From assembly GCF_009469615.1 (NCBI RefSeq), contig NZ_SSXX01000002.1, positions 124,001 through 188,000 of the forward strand: a stretch of 64,000 nucleotides of DNA. The letters are read 5' to 3'. Position 1 is the first letter of the stretch, and each line of letters starts with the position of its first letter. The notes below the pieces were generated by a model. It was not told the DNA's origin. It searched no databases and saw only the letters and a list, made by a program, of their open reading frames with translations. The position numbers and the translations under genes are program-made. Below, one piece after another: positions 9,152-18,111 of the stretch. Origin of the DNA: Dechloromonas sp. H13 (GTDB lineage Bacteria; Pseudomonadota; Gammaproteobacteria; Burkholderiales; Rhodocyclaceae).

Positions 9152-9247
9152 TGGATTTTTGCCGGGTTACGGCGCACAATGGTGCGCGCTCAAGCGTCTC
9201 GGGAATGAGTATAAGTTGCTGATTTGAATAACCCAAAAATAAATTGG

Positions 9248-9256
9248 TGCAGTGCA
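9248..9256. promoter_or_regulatory. TGCAGTGCA site, upstream copy (candidate phasin-regulator operator)
   Basis: A 9-base near-palindrome lying 9 bases upstream of the -35 box of the first phasin gene. An identical copy lies just after the predicted transcription start. PhaR-family repressors of phasin genes bind TGC-rich sites in promoter regions, so PhaR is the natural candidate; that assignment is inference. Confidence 0.5.
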
Positions 9257-9265
9257 CAAAACTGC

Positions 9266-9293
9266 TTGACATTCGGAATGCGATCCCTATAAT
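9266..9293 (+). promoter_or_regulatory. Sigma70 promoter of phasin genes
   Basis: TTGACA at 9266-9271 and TATAAT at 9288-9293, both perfect consensus hexamers, are separated by 16 bases. Transcription should start near 9300, giving an 80-base leader before the phasin start at 9383. Such a strong promoter suits an abundant granule-coating protein under repressor control. Confidence 0.85.
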
Positions 9294-9304
9294 GGTGCGC
9301 ATGG

Positions 9305-9313
9305 TGCAGTGCA
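9305..9313. promoter_or_regulatory. TGCAGTGCA site, downstream copy (candidate phasin-regulator operator)
   Basis: Second exact copy of the 9-base site, 57 bases downstream of the first and about five bases past the predicted transcription start. The two copies bracket the promoter, the layout expected for a repressor that blocks or loops over it. Confidence 0.5.
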
Positions 9314-9382
9314 ACAAATCGATGTGGGCGCTGCAACGGTTGATCCAGTTTTGCATTAACTTTCAATTTAGGAGATTCCACT

Positions 9383-9937
9383 ATGTTTACCACCCCTGAG
9401 CAATTCGCTGCCGCCAACAAGGCTACCGTCGACTCCCTGCTGTCCGTGGCCAACACCGCCCTGGCTTCCGCCGAGCGCATCGCCGCCCTGAACCTGAACA
9501 CCGCCCGTTCCGTGATGGAAGATTCCGTTTCCGGCGCCAAGGCCCTGATGGGTGCCAAGGACGTCCAGGAAGCCCTGTCCATCCAGGCTTCTCTGGCCCA
9601 GCCGAACGTCGAGAAGGCCGTTGCCTACTCCCGTTCCGTGTATGAGATCTCCGCTCAGACCCAGGAAGAGCTGTCCAAGATGATCGAAGCCCAGTTCGCC
9701 GACTTCCAGAAGACCGTCGCCGGCCTGCTCGACAAGGCTGCCAAGTCCGCTCCGGCCGGTTCCGACGTTGCCGTCGCTGCCGTCAAGAGCGCCATCGCTG
9801 CCGCGACCTCCGCCTTCGACAACATGAACAAGGCTGCCAAGCAGGTTGCCGAGATCGCCGAAGCCAACGTTGCCGCCGCGACCAACGCCACCGTCAAGGC
9901 TGTCGGCGCGACCGCCGCCACCGGCAAGAAGAAGTAA
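9383..9937 (+). CDS. Phasin, first of tandem pair
   Basis: Phasins coat polyhydroxyalkanoate granules. This 184-residue, all-helical protein has the Phasin_2 pattern: an N-terminal MFTTPEQFAAANKATVDSLL, repeated Ala-rich amphipathic heptads, a central LAQPNVEKAVAYSRSVYEI segment, and a Lys-rich Ala/Thr tail ending TGKKK. The ribosome site AGGAG is at 9370-9374. Codon use is strongly biased to GCC/GCT, AAG and TCC, as in highly expressed genes. It shares the promoter described at 9266, is followed by a weak hairpin, and its tandem homologue starts 73 bases later. Confidence 0.9.
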   Translation: MFTTPEQFAAANKATVDSLLSVANTALASAERIAALNLNTARSVMEDSVSGAKALMGAKDVQEALSIQASLAQPNVEKAVAYSRSVYEISAQTQEELSKMIEAQFADFQKTVAGLLDKAAKSAPAGSDVAVAAVKSAIAAATSAFDNMNKAAKQVAEIAEANVAAATNATVKAVGATAATGKKK

Positions 9938-9945
9938 TCAGCAGT

Positions 9946-9976
9946 AAAGGGCCTCCGCTACCGCGGGGGCCTTGTT
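9946..9976 (+). terminator. Hairpin between the two phasin genes (weak terminator or processing site)
   Basis: GGGCCTCCGC pairs imperfectly with GCGGGGGCC, then CTTGTTT follows. The T tract is short and interrupted, so partial read-through into the second phasin gene is likely; no separate strong promoter for that gene is visible. Confidence 0.6.
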
Positions 9977-10010
9977 TCATCCACACCCAAAAACCAGACT
10001 GGAGAAGATG

Positions 10011-10559
10011 ATGAGCAAACCGAACATGGAACAACTGGCTGCCGCCCAGAAGGCCAACGCCGAAGTGATGATGGCTCTGCTGCGCACCGCTTTCAACGGC
10101 GTCGAGCGCCTGACCGCCCTCAACATGGCTGCCTCGCGCGAGTTTTTCAATAATACGGTCGCCAACGCCCAGCAGCTTTTGAGTGCCAAGGATGCCAACG
10201 ACGTCGCCAAGCTGAACAGCGAACTGGCCAAGCCGAACGTCGACAAGCTGATGGATTATTCCCGCAGCGTCTATGACCTGGTCAGCAGCATGCAGAAGGA
10301 AGTCACTTCGGTCATGGAAAGCCAGTACAGCAGCTTTACCAAGAGCGCTGCCAGCGCCGTCGAGCAGGCCAAGGGCTCGGCTCCGGTCGGTGGCGACGTG
10401 TTCGCGGCGACCATGCAGTCCATGCTCAACGCATCGACCAAGGCTTTCGACAACATGACCTCGATGGCCAAGCAGCTGTCCGACGTCGCCGAAGCCAACA
10501 TCAAGGCCGCTTCCTCGGCCACCGGCAAGGCCGTCACGGCCGCCAAGAAGACCAAGTAA
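10011..10559 (+). CDS. Phasin, second of tandem pair
   Basis: A 182-residue paralogue of the preceding phasin, with the same layout: MEQLAAAQKANAEVMMALL at the start, LAKPNVDKLMDYSRSVYDL in the middle, and a Lys/Ala tail. Two adjacent ATG codons occur at 10008 and 10011; GGAG at 10001-10004 is better spaced for 10011. Divergence between the copies is large, so the duplication is old. It probably depends on read-through from the first gene. A strong terminator follows. Confidence 0.9.
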   Translation: MSKPNMEQLAAAQKANAEVMMALLRTAFNGVERLTALNMAASREFFNNTVANAQQLLSAKDANDVAKLNSELAKPNVDKLMDYSRSVYDLVSSMQKEVTSVMESQYSSFTKSAASAVEQAKGSAPVGGDVFAATMQSMLNASTKAFDNMTSMAKQLSDVAEANIKAASSATGKAVTAAKKTK

Positions 10560-10586
10560 TCCCGGTCGCTGCAGGTGGCAAGAAAG

Positions 10587-10612
10587 AACCCGCGAATTTC
10601 GCGGGTTTTTTT
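10587..10612 (+). terminator. Rho-independent terminator after second phasin
   Basis: Stem AACCCGCG (10587-10594) with CGCGGGTT (10600-10607), loop AATTT, then seven T residues. Its T tract doubles as the arm of a dispersed repeat copy whose core starts at 10615. Confidence 0.9.
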
Positions 10613-10626
10613 ACGTCGACCGCAGC
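10594..10626 (+). repeat. Dispersed 33-nt element, copy 1 (exact core)
   Basis: Exact core GTCGACCGCAGC at 10615-10626, with the 21-base arm merging into the phasin terminator. It lies between convergent genes, 7 bases past the stop of the CinA-like gene. Confidence 0.8.
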
Positions 10627-10632
10627 TGCCGG

Positions 10633-11397
10633 CTAGGGCCGCCAGGTCCAGGCGATGCCGCGCTTTTCGACCTCCTGGCGGATTTCCGCCATGGCCAGGT
10701 CAACCAGCGCCGGCTCACCCTCGACCCCGAGTTCGAGGTGCCTGCGTTCCTTGCCGACCAGCGAGGGCAGCGAAAACAGGCGCAGCGTCGGGTAGTTCCT
10801 GACGATGCGGTCCATCAGGTCGAGCAGGGCGCTTTCGTAGGCGGTCGGGCCGGTCAGCAGGAAGGCCTTCTCGACCTTGCCGGCGACCGGCTGGAACTCG
10901 TTGCGGTAGAAGGTATCGAGCGCCCATTCGATCATCGGATGCGCCATCTGCGGAAAGCCGGGTACGAAGTAATGGTCGTTGACCATGAAGCCGGCGATCC
11001 GGTTGAACGGGTTGGGGATCATCCGCACGCCGGCCGGAAAGGTGACCAGCAGCCGGCGCTGGTCGGTGATCTCCTCGCCGGCGAAGCGGATCTTCAGCTC
11101 CTCGTAGGCTTCCGGGTGGAGTTCGAGTTCGACGCCGAGCGCCGCGGCGACGGCCTGCCGGGTGTGGTCGTCGGGCGTGTTGCCGATGCCGCCGCAGGAA
11201 AAGACGACGTCGCCGGCCGCCATCGTGCGCCGGAAGGTTTCGCTCAGGCGCCGGCGGTCGTCGCCCAGGTATTCGACCCAGGACAGGCGCAGGCCGCGCG
11301 CGGCGAGCAGTTCGGCGATCTTGGCGAAATGCTTGTCCTGGCGCTTGCCGGACAGAATTTCGTCGCCGATGATGATGGCGCCGAAGCTGCGGCTCAT
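10633..11397 (-). CDS. CinA-like molybdopterin-binding domain protein
   Basis: A 254-residue stand-alone MoCF_biosynth (CinA N-terminal type) domain: GAIIIGDEILSGKRQDKH at the start, then SCGGIGNTPDDHTRQAVA, which is the substrate-binding loop of the MogA/CinA fold. The C-terminal nicotinamide-nucleotide amidase domain of full CinA is missing, so it is the short form. Substrate is unknown; ADP-ribose pyrophosphatase activity is known for some CinA N domains. The start overlaps the stop of the upstream EI24 gene (ATGA), so the two are probably cotranslated. Confidence 0.85.
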   Translation of the reverse strand: MSRSFGAIIIGDEILSGKRQDKHFAKIAELLAARGLRLSWVEYLGDDRRRLSETFRRTMAAGDVVFSCGGIGNTPDDHTRQAVAAALGVELELHPEAYEELKIRFAGEEITDQRRLLVTFPAGVRMIPNPFNRIAGFMVNDHYFVPGFPQMAHPMIEWALDTFYRNEFQPVAGKVEKAFLLTGPTAYESALLDLMDRIVRNYPTLRLFSLPSLVGKERRHLELGVEGEPALVDLAMAEIRQEVEKRGIAWTWRP

Positions 11398-12128
11398 GGT
11401 CCTTCTCCCTCGATGGTGACGACGGCGCCGCCGCGCGAACGGCGCAGCGCCTCCAGCCCGAAATGAACGAATGATAGCGCCGCCAGCGCCGGCACCAGCA
11501 GCCCCAGCAGCGGGACGTGGGCGAGCAGCGCCATGGTCAGGCCGAGCATGAACATCGGCCATTTGGTTTGCGGGCGCAGCGCCTTCCATTCGGATTCGCT
11601 GGCATGCATCGACAGCGCGTCGTAGGCGAAGGTGCGCCGGTTGTACCAGGCCATCAGCAGCAGCGGCAGGATCAGCGAGAGCCCGGGAATGATCCACAGC
11701 GGCAGGGTCAGCAGCCAGCCGGCGACGAACAGAATCGACGCTCCCAGGCTGTTGACCGCAGCGGCCGCGAAGCTGTCCTTGCCCATCGCCGCCACGTCGG
11801 CGTAATCGGCTTCCGCCAGATGCTTGAGCAGCAGCGGCATGACGATGAGCGCCGCGAGCAACGAGGCGGTAAGGTAGGCGAGCGCGAAGATCGCCATCCA
11901 GGCCCCCATGTAGGCAAGGATCGTCGCCAGCCAGGCGACGCCCCAGGCGACGAGCAGCGTCAGGGGCTGGTGCCCGAGCAGCCAGTTGACCATCTGACCG
12001 AGGCCCCAGACCGCCAGGGCGATCCACAGTACCAGCGAGATCAGCGCCGGCGCCAGCACATGCACCCAGATGCGGCCGTTGCGCAAGCTGCCCAGCGTGC
12101 GCATCAGCGCGAGAACGACATCACCCAT
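11394..12128 (-). CDS. EI24 domain (CysZ-like) membrane protein
   Basis: A 244-residue inner-membrane protein with about five to six hydrophobic helices (residues 22-50, 55-110, 140-175, 200-235). The EI24/CysZ family includes sulfate permease CysZ, but this branch, found beside CinA-like genes in betaproteobacteria, has no proven substrate. It overlaps the hrpA stop by eight bases upstream and the CinA-like start downstream, so all three appear to be one transcript. Confidence 0.8.
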   Translation of the reverse strand: MGDVVLALMRTLGSLRNGRIWVHVLAPALISLVLWIALAVWGLGQMVNWLLGHQPLTLLVAWGVAWLATILAYMGAWMAIFALAYLTASLLAALIVMPLLLKHLAEADYADVAAMGKDSFAAAAVNSLGASILFVAGWLLTLPLWIIPGLSLILPLLLMAWYNRRTFAYDALSMHASESEWKALRPQTKWPMFMLGLTMALLAHVPLLGLLVPALAALSFVHFGLEALRRSRGGAVVTIEGEGP

Positions 12129-15100
12129 GCCTGATTCCCTCCCATTGTTTTTCCAGGCGTTTCACGGAGACCGGCACCGGCGTCCGCAATTCCTGCGCGA
12201 AGAGGCCGACGCGCAACTCCTCGAGCAGCCAGCGGAACTGCTCGACCTGCGGGTCGACCGTGCCCATTTTCGCCAGCTGGATGGCGCGGCGCTCGTAGTT
12301 GGTCCACAGCGGGCCGTAGTCGGCCATCAACTGCGCATCGCGCGACGGGTTGGCTTTCAGCTTGTCGAGACGGACGACAATCGCCTTCAGGTAGCGCGGG
12401 AACTGCTGCAAGCGTTCGAAAGGCGTGTCGACGACGAAACGCTTGCCCACCAGTCGCTTCAGTTGCGCCTCGATGTCGGCGACCGCCGCCGCCTGCGCCT
12501 TGAAGGCCGGCAGTTTCTTGCTCACCGCCTGCCACTCGGTCAACACGGTGCCGACCAGCCGGCAAACCTCCTGCATGATCAGCCCGAGCCGCGCCTTGGC
12601 TTCTGCACAGCGCGCCTTGAAGGCTTCCGGCGTGGTCGGCAGCGGCTCGGTCAGGCAGGCGCGCTCGAAGGTCAGGTCGACGATCTGCCGCTTCAGTTCG
12701 TCGGTCGTGCCCAGCGCCATGAACTGCATGCCCATCTGGCTCATGCCCGGCACGTTCTTGTCGAAGTACTTCACCTGCTCGCGGAACTGCAGCATGAACA
12801 ACCGGGCCAGGCCCTTGCGGTGGGTGTCGGCCGCTTCCTCGGCCGAATCGAAGACCTTCAGGCTGACCGTTTCGCCGTCGTCGACCAGCGCCGGGTAGCC
12901 GAGCACCGTTTGCTTGCCGACCGGCACTTCCATCAGTTCCGGCAGCTCGCCGAAGGTCCAGTCGGTCAGTTGCGTGTATTCGGACGGCGTTTCGTGCAGT
13001 TCGGCGAATTCTTCTTTCGCTTCCTTGCCCCACTCGCCACGCAGCGCGACCAGGCTGCGGTTCATGTCCAGCTGCCGGCCATGTTCGTCGATCAGCTTGT
13101 AGTTCATCGAGAAATGCGGCGGCAGCACATCGGGGCGGAAGGCGTCGGGGGTCACCGCCCAGCCGCGCGCATTCAGGCCACGCGCTTCGAGGATGTAGTC
13201 GATCAGCGGCGGGATCAGCCCCTGGTTCATTTTCTTGTCGTTGCCGGCCGTGGCGGCGATGAACTCGTCGACGAACTCCGGCACCGGCACCAGCTTGGCG
13301 CGGATTTTCTGTGGCAGCGTCTTGATCAGCTGCACCAGCTTTTCCTTCAACAGCCCGGGCACCAGCCATTCCATGCGGGCGGCCGGAATCTGGTTGAGTT
13401 GCGCCAGCGGCAGGGTCAGCGTCACGCCGTCCTTCGGCGAACCCGGCTCGAAGTGGTAGCTCAGCGCATATTCGACGCCGCCGACCTTGAGGTGATGCGG
13501 GAAGGCTTCGGTGGTCACGCCGGCCGCCGAATGGCGCATCAGGTCGTCCTTGGCCAGGAAGAGTAGCTTCGGGTTTTCCTGCTCGGCCGTCTTGCGCCAG
13601 TGGTCGAAGGTGGCACCGTTGTGGATGCCTTCGGGAATGATCGAGTCGTAGAAGGCGTAGATCAGCTCGTCATCGACCAGCACGTCCTGCCGGCGCTGCT
13701 TGTGCTCGATCTTCTCGATGTCGCGGATCTGCTTCTGGTTGTGCTGAAAGAAGGGCCAGCGTTTGGCGAAACTCTCGTCGATTTCCTCGGCGACCAGGCC
13801 CTGGCGGATGAAAATCTCGCGCGCCTCGGCCGGCGCCAGCGGCCCGTAATGGATGCGCCGCTTCGGGTTGATCACGATGCCGTAGAGCGTCGTACGCTCC
13901 CAACCGGCAACCTGCATCGCCTTCTTTTCCCAATGCGGGTCGAAGTACTGGCGCTTGATGACGTGAGCGCCCACTTTCTCGATCCAGCCATCCTCGATGC
14001 GAGCCACACAGCGGCCGAACAGCCGCGTCGTCTCGGTGATCTCGGCCGCCATGATCCACTTGCCGGCCTTTTTCTGCAGCGGCGACGAGGGGTGGATCAG
14101 GTAGCGGATGCCGCGCGCCCCGAGGTAGTAGCCCGATTCGTCGGACTTGCAGCCGATGTTGCCGAGCAGGCCGGAGAGCAGCGCCATGTGGACGGCGTCG
14201 TAGGTGCCGGGGATGTCGTTTTCCTTCCAGCCCAGCTCGGTGACCATGGCGTGCAGCTGGCCATGCACCTCGCGCCACTCGCGCAGGCGCAGGTAGGAGA
14301 GGAAATGGGCGTGGCAGGTATCGACCAGCGATTTGTTCGACTTTTTGTGGTCGACCGCCTGCTTGAGCCACCCCCACAGCTTCACCCAACCGAGGAATTC
14401 CGATTTCTCGTCGGCGAACAGCTTGTGCTTTTCGTCGGCCGCCTGCTGGCGCTCCTGCGGCCGCTCGCGCGGATCCTGCGTCGATAGCCCGGCAGCGATG
14501 ATCAGCACTTCGCTAAGGCAGCCGAGGTCGCGGGCGGCGACCAGCATGCGGCCGATGCGCGGGTCGAGCGGCAATTTGGCCAGCGCGTCGCCAACCTTGG
14601 TCAGGCGGTTGTCGTCATCCAGCCCGCCGAGTTCCTGCAGCAAGGCGTAGCCGTCGCTGATCGCCTTGGCCGGCGGCGGTTCGATGAACGGGAAGCTCTC
14701 GACATCGGTCAGCTTCAGCGACTTCATGCGCAGGATCACGCCGGCCAAGGAGGAGCGCAGGATTTCCGGATCGGTGAACGGCGCCCGTGCGTTGAAATCG
14801 GCCTCGTCGTAGAGCCGCACGCAAACGCCGGCCGCCACTCGGCCGCAACGGCCGGCCCGCTGGCGCGCCGCGGCCTGCGAAATCGGCTCGACCTGCAGCT
14901 GCTCGACCTTGTTGCGGTAGGAGTAGCGCTTGACGCGGGCCAGGCCGGTGTCGATCACGTAGCGGATGCCGGGCACGGTCAGCGAGGTTTCGGCGACGTT
15001 GGTGGCCAGCACGATACGCCGCTGGCCGCCGGAAGGCTTGAAGATGCGGTCCTGATCGCCAGCCGACAGGCGCGAGAACAGCGGCAGGATTTCCGGCGCG

Positions 15101-16074
15101 TGCGCCGTGCTCAGCCCCGGCCGGGCCAGCGCGTGCTTGCGCAAGGCTTCGGCCGCCTCGCGAATTTCCCGCTCGCCAGGCAGGAAGACCAGAATGTCGC
15201 CTGCGCCGAGGCGCGACAGTTCGTCGGCAGCGTCCACAATCGCGTCGTAGAGGTCGCGCTCGTCGTCCTTCTTGTCGATATCCGCCACCGGCCGGTAACG
15301 CACTTCGACCGGGTAGAGCCGGCCGGACACTTCGATCACCGGCGCGCCGTTGAAATGCTGCGAGAAGCGCTCGGCGTCGATGGTCGCCGAGGTGATGATC
15401 AGCTTCAGGTCGGGCCGCCGGGGCAGCAGTTGCTTCAGGTAGCCGAGCAGGAAATCGATGTTCAGGCTGCGCTCGTGCGCCTCGTCGATGATGATCGCCT
15501 CGTAGGCGTTCAAATACGGGTCGGACTGCGACTCGGCCAGCAGGATGCCGTCGGTCATCAGCTTGACCCAGCTGTCAGGTGTCGATTTGTCGTGGAAGCG
15601 GATCTTGACGCCGACCCCGGCGCCGACCTGGGTCTTCAGCTCCTGCGCTAGGCGCGTCGCCACCGAGCGGGCAGCCAGCCGGCGCGGCTGGGTGTGGCCG
15701 ATCAGGCCGCGGGCGCCAATGCCGAGATCGAGGCAGATTTTCGGCAACTGCGTCGTCTTGCCCGAGCCGGTTTCGCCGCAGACGATGACCACCTGGTTTT
15801 TGGCGATCAGCTCGGCAATGTCGGCACGCCGTTCGTTGACCGGCAGGTCGCTCTGGAATTCCGGCTTGGGCAGTTTGCCGCGCCGTTCGGCCGTCGCTGT
15901 CCGTGACGCCATCAGCAACGCAGCCAGGTCGGCCTGTACCTTGTCGCGTTTCGGCCCGGCCGCCTGCTGCAGTTCCCGCGACAAGGCACGCAACCGGCGC
16001 GCATCGGCCGTCAGCGTCTCGGAGCGGAAATCGGCGGGGCGGGAAAGGGGCTTGTCGCGTACTTGCTGAACCAT
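12121..16074 (-). CDS. hrpA: ATP-dependent RNA helicase HrpA
   Basis: A DEAH-box helicase of 1317 residues, the usual HrpA length (about 1300). Motif I GETGSGKT is at 100-107, motif II DEAH near 197, motif III SAT near 227, and motif [10 protein letters not shown] follows near 410. The HA2 and OB-fold regions and the long DUF3418 C-terminal region (from about 700) complete the family architecture. HrpA acts on stalled or colliding ribosomes and fimbrial mRNA processing in E. coli. The start ATG 16074 lies 34 bases from a dispersed repeat copy that separates it from the divergent flavin-binding gene. Confidence 0.96.
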   Translation of the reverse strand: MVQQVRDKPLSRPADFRSETLTADARRLRALSRELQQAAGPKRDKVQADLAALLMASRTATAERRGKLPKPEFQSDLPVNERRADIAELIAKNQVVIVCGETGSGKTTQLPKICLDLGIGARGLIGHTQPRRLAARSVATRLAQELKTQVGAGVGVKIRFHDKSTPDSWVKLMTDGILLAESQSDPYLNAYEAIIIDEAHERSLNIDFLLGYLKQLLPRRPDLKLIITSATIDAERFSQHFNGAPVIEVSGRLYPVEVRYRPVADIDKKDDERDLYDAIVDAADELSRLGAGDILVFLPGEREIREAAEALRKHALARPGLSTAHAPEILPLFSRLSAGDQDRIFKPSGGQRRIVLATNVAETSLTVPGIRYVIDTGLARVKRYSYRNKVEQLQVEPISQAAARQRAGRCGRVAAGVCVRLYDEADFNARAPFTDPEILRSSLAGVILRMKSLKLTDVESFPFIEPPPAKAISDGYALLQELGGLDDDNRLTKVGDALAKLPLDPRIGRMLVAARDLGCLSEVLIIAAGLSTQDPRERPQERQQAADEKHKLFADEKSEFLGWVKLWGWLKQAVDHKKSNKSLVDTCHAHFLSYLRLREWREVHGQLHAMVTELGWKENDIPGTYDAVHMALLSGLLGNIGCKSDESGYYLGARGIRYLIHPSSPLQKKAGKWIMAAEITETTRLFGRCVARIEDGWIEKVGAHVIKRQYFDPHWEKKAMQVAGWERTTLYGIVINPKRRIHYGPLAPAEAREIFIRQGLVAEEIDESFAKRWPFFQHNQKQIRDIEKIEHKQRRQDVLVDDELIYAFYDSIIPEGIHNGATFDHWRKTAEQENPKLLFLAKDDLMRHSAAGVTTEAFPHHLKVGGVEYALSYHFEPGSPKDGVTLTLPLAQLNQIPAARMEWLVPGLLKEKLVQLIKTLPQKIRAKLVPVPEFVDEFIAATAGNDKKMNQGLIPPLIDYILEARGLNARGWAVTPDAFRPDVLPPHFSMNYKLIDEHGRQLDMNRSLVALRGEWGKEAKEEFAELHETPSEYTQLTDWTFGELPELMEVPVGKQTVLGYPALVDDGETVSLKVFDSAEEAADTHRKGLARLFMLQFREQVKYFDKNVPGMSQMGMQFMALGTTDELKRQIVDLTFERACLTEPLPTTPEAFKARCAEAKARLGLIMQEVCRLVGTVLTEWQAVSKKLPAFKAQAAAVADIEAQLKRLVGKRFVVDTPFERLQQFPRYLKAIVVRLDKLKANPSRDAQLMADYGPLWTNYERRAIQLAKMGTVDPQVEQFRWLLEELRVGLFAQELRTPVPVSVKRLEKQWEGIRHG

Positions 16075-16107
16075 GGGGCAGCATTATAGTCCGCCAACCC
16101 GACCGGG

Positions 16108-16140
16108 CATTTTTGGCCTATTTTCCATGTCGACCGCAGC
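16108..16140 (+). repeat. Dispersed 33-nt element, copy 2 (exact core)
   Basis: Exact core at 16129-16140; arm CATTTTTGGCC then TATTTTCC, a near-consensus copy. It sits between divergent hrpA and the flavin-binding gene. Confidence 0.85.
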
Positions 16141-16277
16141 AAGGAGAATTTGCGGTAAGGTTGCTCGTAGCTGAATCAGGCAACATGCCCAAAATAATCT
16201 GCCGTACCGGCAGCTGCTTGGAAAATCGTGATCCATCCCTGTCTTTCCGGGTCTTTCCGAACAATACAAGGTGATTT

Positions 16278-16913
16278 ATGGGTAATGACTCGATGTTTCA
16301 TGACGGAATGCGGAAGCTTCAGGATATGCGCGAAACCCGGCGCATCGCTGATCGACTCGAACAGGTCATCGTTCATCAATCCTTCACTGACAGCGATCGG
16401 GCATTCATTCAGCAGTGCCCCATGGTTTTCGTCGCTACCGCAGACGCCGATAACCGGCCTGACTGTTCCTATAAAGGCGGTCTCCCCGGATTCGTGCGTG
16501 TCCTGGATGAGAAAACGCTCGTGTTTCCCGACTACGACGGAAACGGAATGTATCGGTCCTGGGGAAACCTCGTCGTGAATCCCCACATCGGACTGCTCTT
16601 CATTGATTTTGAAAACCAGACCCGTCTGCGCGTCAATGGAACGGCAAGGATCAGTGACGACGACCCTGTCCGTTCGGAATATCCCGGCGCCGTCTTCATC
16701 ATTCGAATGACAGCGGAAAAAATCTTCCCGGCCTGCCCGCGCTACATTCACAAAATGCATCTCGTCGAGCACTCGGCCTACGTGCCCCAGGCAAATTACA
16801 CGCCGCCGATACCTGAATGGAAGAAATTCGACGATTTCAGGGACGCGCTGCCGGAGCGTGACCAGGCGGATATCAATAATGTCAGCCTTGAAGAGAAGGC
16901 CGCAAAGCCCTGA
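16278..16913 (+). CDS. Pyridoxamine 5'-phosphate oxidase family flavoprotein
   Basis: A 211-residue FMN-binding split-barrel protein. FIQQCPMVFVATADADNRPD followed by CSYKGGLPGFV is the flavin-binding core, and NPHIGLLFIDFE is a typical strand. It lacks the features of PdxH itself and belongs to the general-stress / heme-or-F420-like PNPOx group, so the substrate is unknown. AAGG at 16268-16271 is the likely ribosome site. GC content looks lower than in neighbouring genes (more A/T at third positions), hinting at transfer. Confidence 0.8.
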   Translation: MGNDSMFHDGMRKLQDMRETRRIADRLEQVIVHQSFTDSDRAFIQQCPMVFVATADADNRPDCSYKGGLPGFVRVLDEKTLVFPDYDGNGMYRSWGNLVVNPHIGLLFIDFENQTRLRVNGTARISDDDPVRSEYPGAVFIIRMTAEKIFPACPRYIHKMHLVEHSAYVPQANYTPPIPEWKKFDDFRDALPERDQADINNVSLEEKAAKP

Positions 16914-16959
16914 CTGCTCACTCGAGACCGATGCCCCGACAAGCGGCACGCTGGCTAGC

Positions 16960-17112
16960 ATGACCACGATCCGCGACGAGACCGCCGCCGATGCCGGCGC
17001 CATCGCCGACGTTACCATCGCCGCGTTCCGGATGCTGGCGGTCAGCAGTCACACCGAGCAATTCATCGTCGCGGCGCTGCGAGCCGCGAACGCACTGAAT
17101 CCGGCGCGATGA
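16960..17112 (+). pseudogene. Truncated GNAT acetyltransferase
   Basis: ATG 16960 opens a 50-codon frame, MTTIRDETAADAGAIADVTI, then FRMLAVSSHTEQFIVAALRA, matching the first 40 or so residues of GNAT acetyltransferases that normally run about 165-170. The frame stops after ALNPAR. No remainder of the acetyl-CoA site is visible downstream; instead a degenerate copy of the dispersed repeat follows 34 bases later. Best read as a gene remnant. Confidence 0.7.
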
Positions 17113-17145
17113 TCGGGGCAGCGTTCCATGAGCTTTGGCCGCGCT

Positions 17146-17178
17146 CATTTTTGCCATTTTCGGGGCGTCGACCATAAG
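17146..17178 (+). repeat. Dispersed 33-nt element, copy 3 (degenerate core)
   Basis: Arm CATTTTTGCC then ATTTTCGGGGC is consensus-like and ends in GTCGACC, but the last five core bases differ (8 of 12 match). It directly follows the truncated acetyltransferase. Confidence 0.6.
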
Positions 17179-17319
17179 AGACGGTTTGCCGCCCGCGGCG
17201 GCCGAGGCCGGGCGGGAGCGAGCACCCTGCTTAAGCGCGAAAGGAGGGCAGTCGGCAACTGCCCGAATTGAATGGCGTGGCGTTGCCGGCCGCCACCCCT
17301 TGCCTGAAGCGGGCCCGGC

Positions 17320-17598
17320 TCAGCCGGCCTTCTCGTTCTCCAGCGCCTTTTCGGTGATTTCGCGGTACAGCGTGGTGACCTTGCTGGCCAGTTCGCGGAG
17401 TTCAGGGTGGCTGGCGAGCATGGGGGCGATGTTCTTGGCGTCGGCCATGATTTCCTGCAGGAATCTCAGGTCGTGCTCGTTCAGCTTTTCACCCCGGTCG
17501 ACAACTTCCTTGATCTCCAGCGCGCGCGGAATGCGGTGGCTTTCGAGGCGTTGAACCAATACGGCGAGGAGCCCTTTTTCGTCCTGGGGGGTGGTCAT
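17320..17598 (-). CDS. Conserved small hypothetical protein
   Basis: A soluble, charged, helical protein of 92 residues with no family I can name. Visible stretches are LLAVLVQRLESHRIPRALEI and HDLRFLQEIMADAKNIAPML. The start ATG 17598 has a good GGAG ribosome site upstream on the minus strand (complement of CTCC at 17604-17607). Strong start signal and in-frame codon bias support it as a real gene. No transmembrane segment or signal peptide. It stands alone between the acetyltransferase remnant and the next small gene. Confidence 0.6.
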   Translation of the reverse strand: MTTPQDEKGLLAVLVQRLESHRIPRALEIKEVVDRGEKLNEHDLRFLQEIMADAKNIAPMLASHPELRELASKVTTLYREITEKALENEKAG

Positions 17599-17696
17599 GT
17601 TTTTCTCCTGACGGTGGTGAATAAGTTTCCCTTGCAGGGAAGTCTATCACCTTGCGAAGACTGGCATCACCCCCGCTGCGGGGCAGGGGGTGCAGC

Positions 17697-17993
17697 TCAG
17701 CAGGAGCGGTGGCGTTGCGGATTCCAGGAGAACAGTGCGCGGGCGCCGCGGTTCAGGCGGGTGAGGATGGCGACGTGCGCTTTCGCCGGGGTCGGGGAAG
17801 CGCCTTGCGGGTTCCACGAAAACAGCGGGCGCAGGGCTTCGCCAGCCGCGGCCAGTCCGGCCAGCAGGCTCCCGGCCGCCAGGCGCAGGAGGAGGGCGGT
17901 GCGTTCGGCGAACAAGCCCTCGATGCGCCGAATTTCGGCAGCGCGCAGTTCGCGGGCATGGCGTTCAATGGCGGGGATGTCGATAGGATGCAT
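17697..17993 (-). CDS. Small hypothetical protein with repeated FSWNP motif
   Basis: A 98-residue protein. It begins MHPIDIPAIERHARELRAAE, has a hydrophobic stretch at about 32-52 that may span the membrane, and carries the motif LFSWNPQ twice (near residues 57 and 88). I do not recognise the family for certain. AGGAG on the minus strand at 18000-18004 supports the ATG at 17993. It diverges from the LysR-type gene and may be its target. Confidence 0.6.
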   Translation of the reverse strand: MHPIDIPAIERHARELRAAEIRRIEGLFAERTALLLRLAAGSLLAGLAAAGEALRPLFSWNPQGASPTPAKAHVAILTRLNRGARALFSWNPQRHRSC

Positions 17994-18050
17994 GATTGAC
18001 TCCTGTTGATGCGGTGCAACATGGCACGGAGCCCACTGTAATTATCTTTT

Positions 18051-18104
18051 TTATGGATAACAATCTCGTCAAATGGAAAAACATTTGTGAATTTTCATCC
18101 ATAA
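18051..18104. promoter_or_regulatory. Inverted pair TTATGGAT / ATCCATAA in LysR divergent promoter
   Basis: TTATGGAT at 18051-18058 and ATCCATAA at 18097-18104 are perfect inverted copies 38 bases apart, in an AT-rich region just before the LysR-type start. LysR regulators typically bind such paired sites in the promoter they share with a divergent gene. Confidence 0.45.
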
Positions 18105-18111
18105 TAAAGTC

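Noticed and set aside
12252..12263. GTCGACC within hrpA
   Set aside because: It encodes [11 protein letters not shown], a conserved HrpA stretch, and the arm does not match the consensus.
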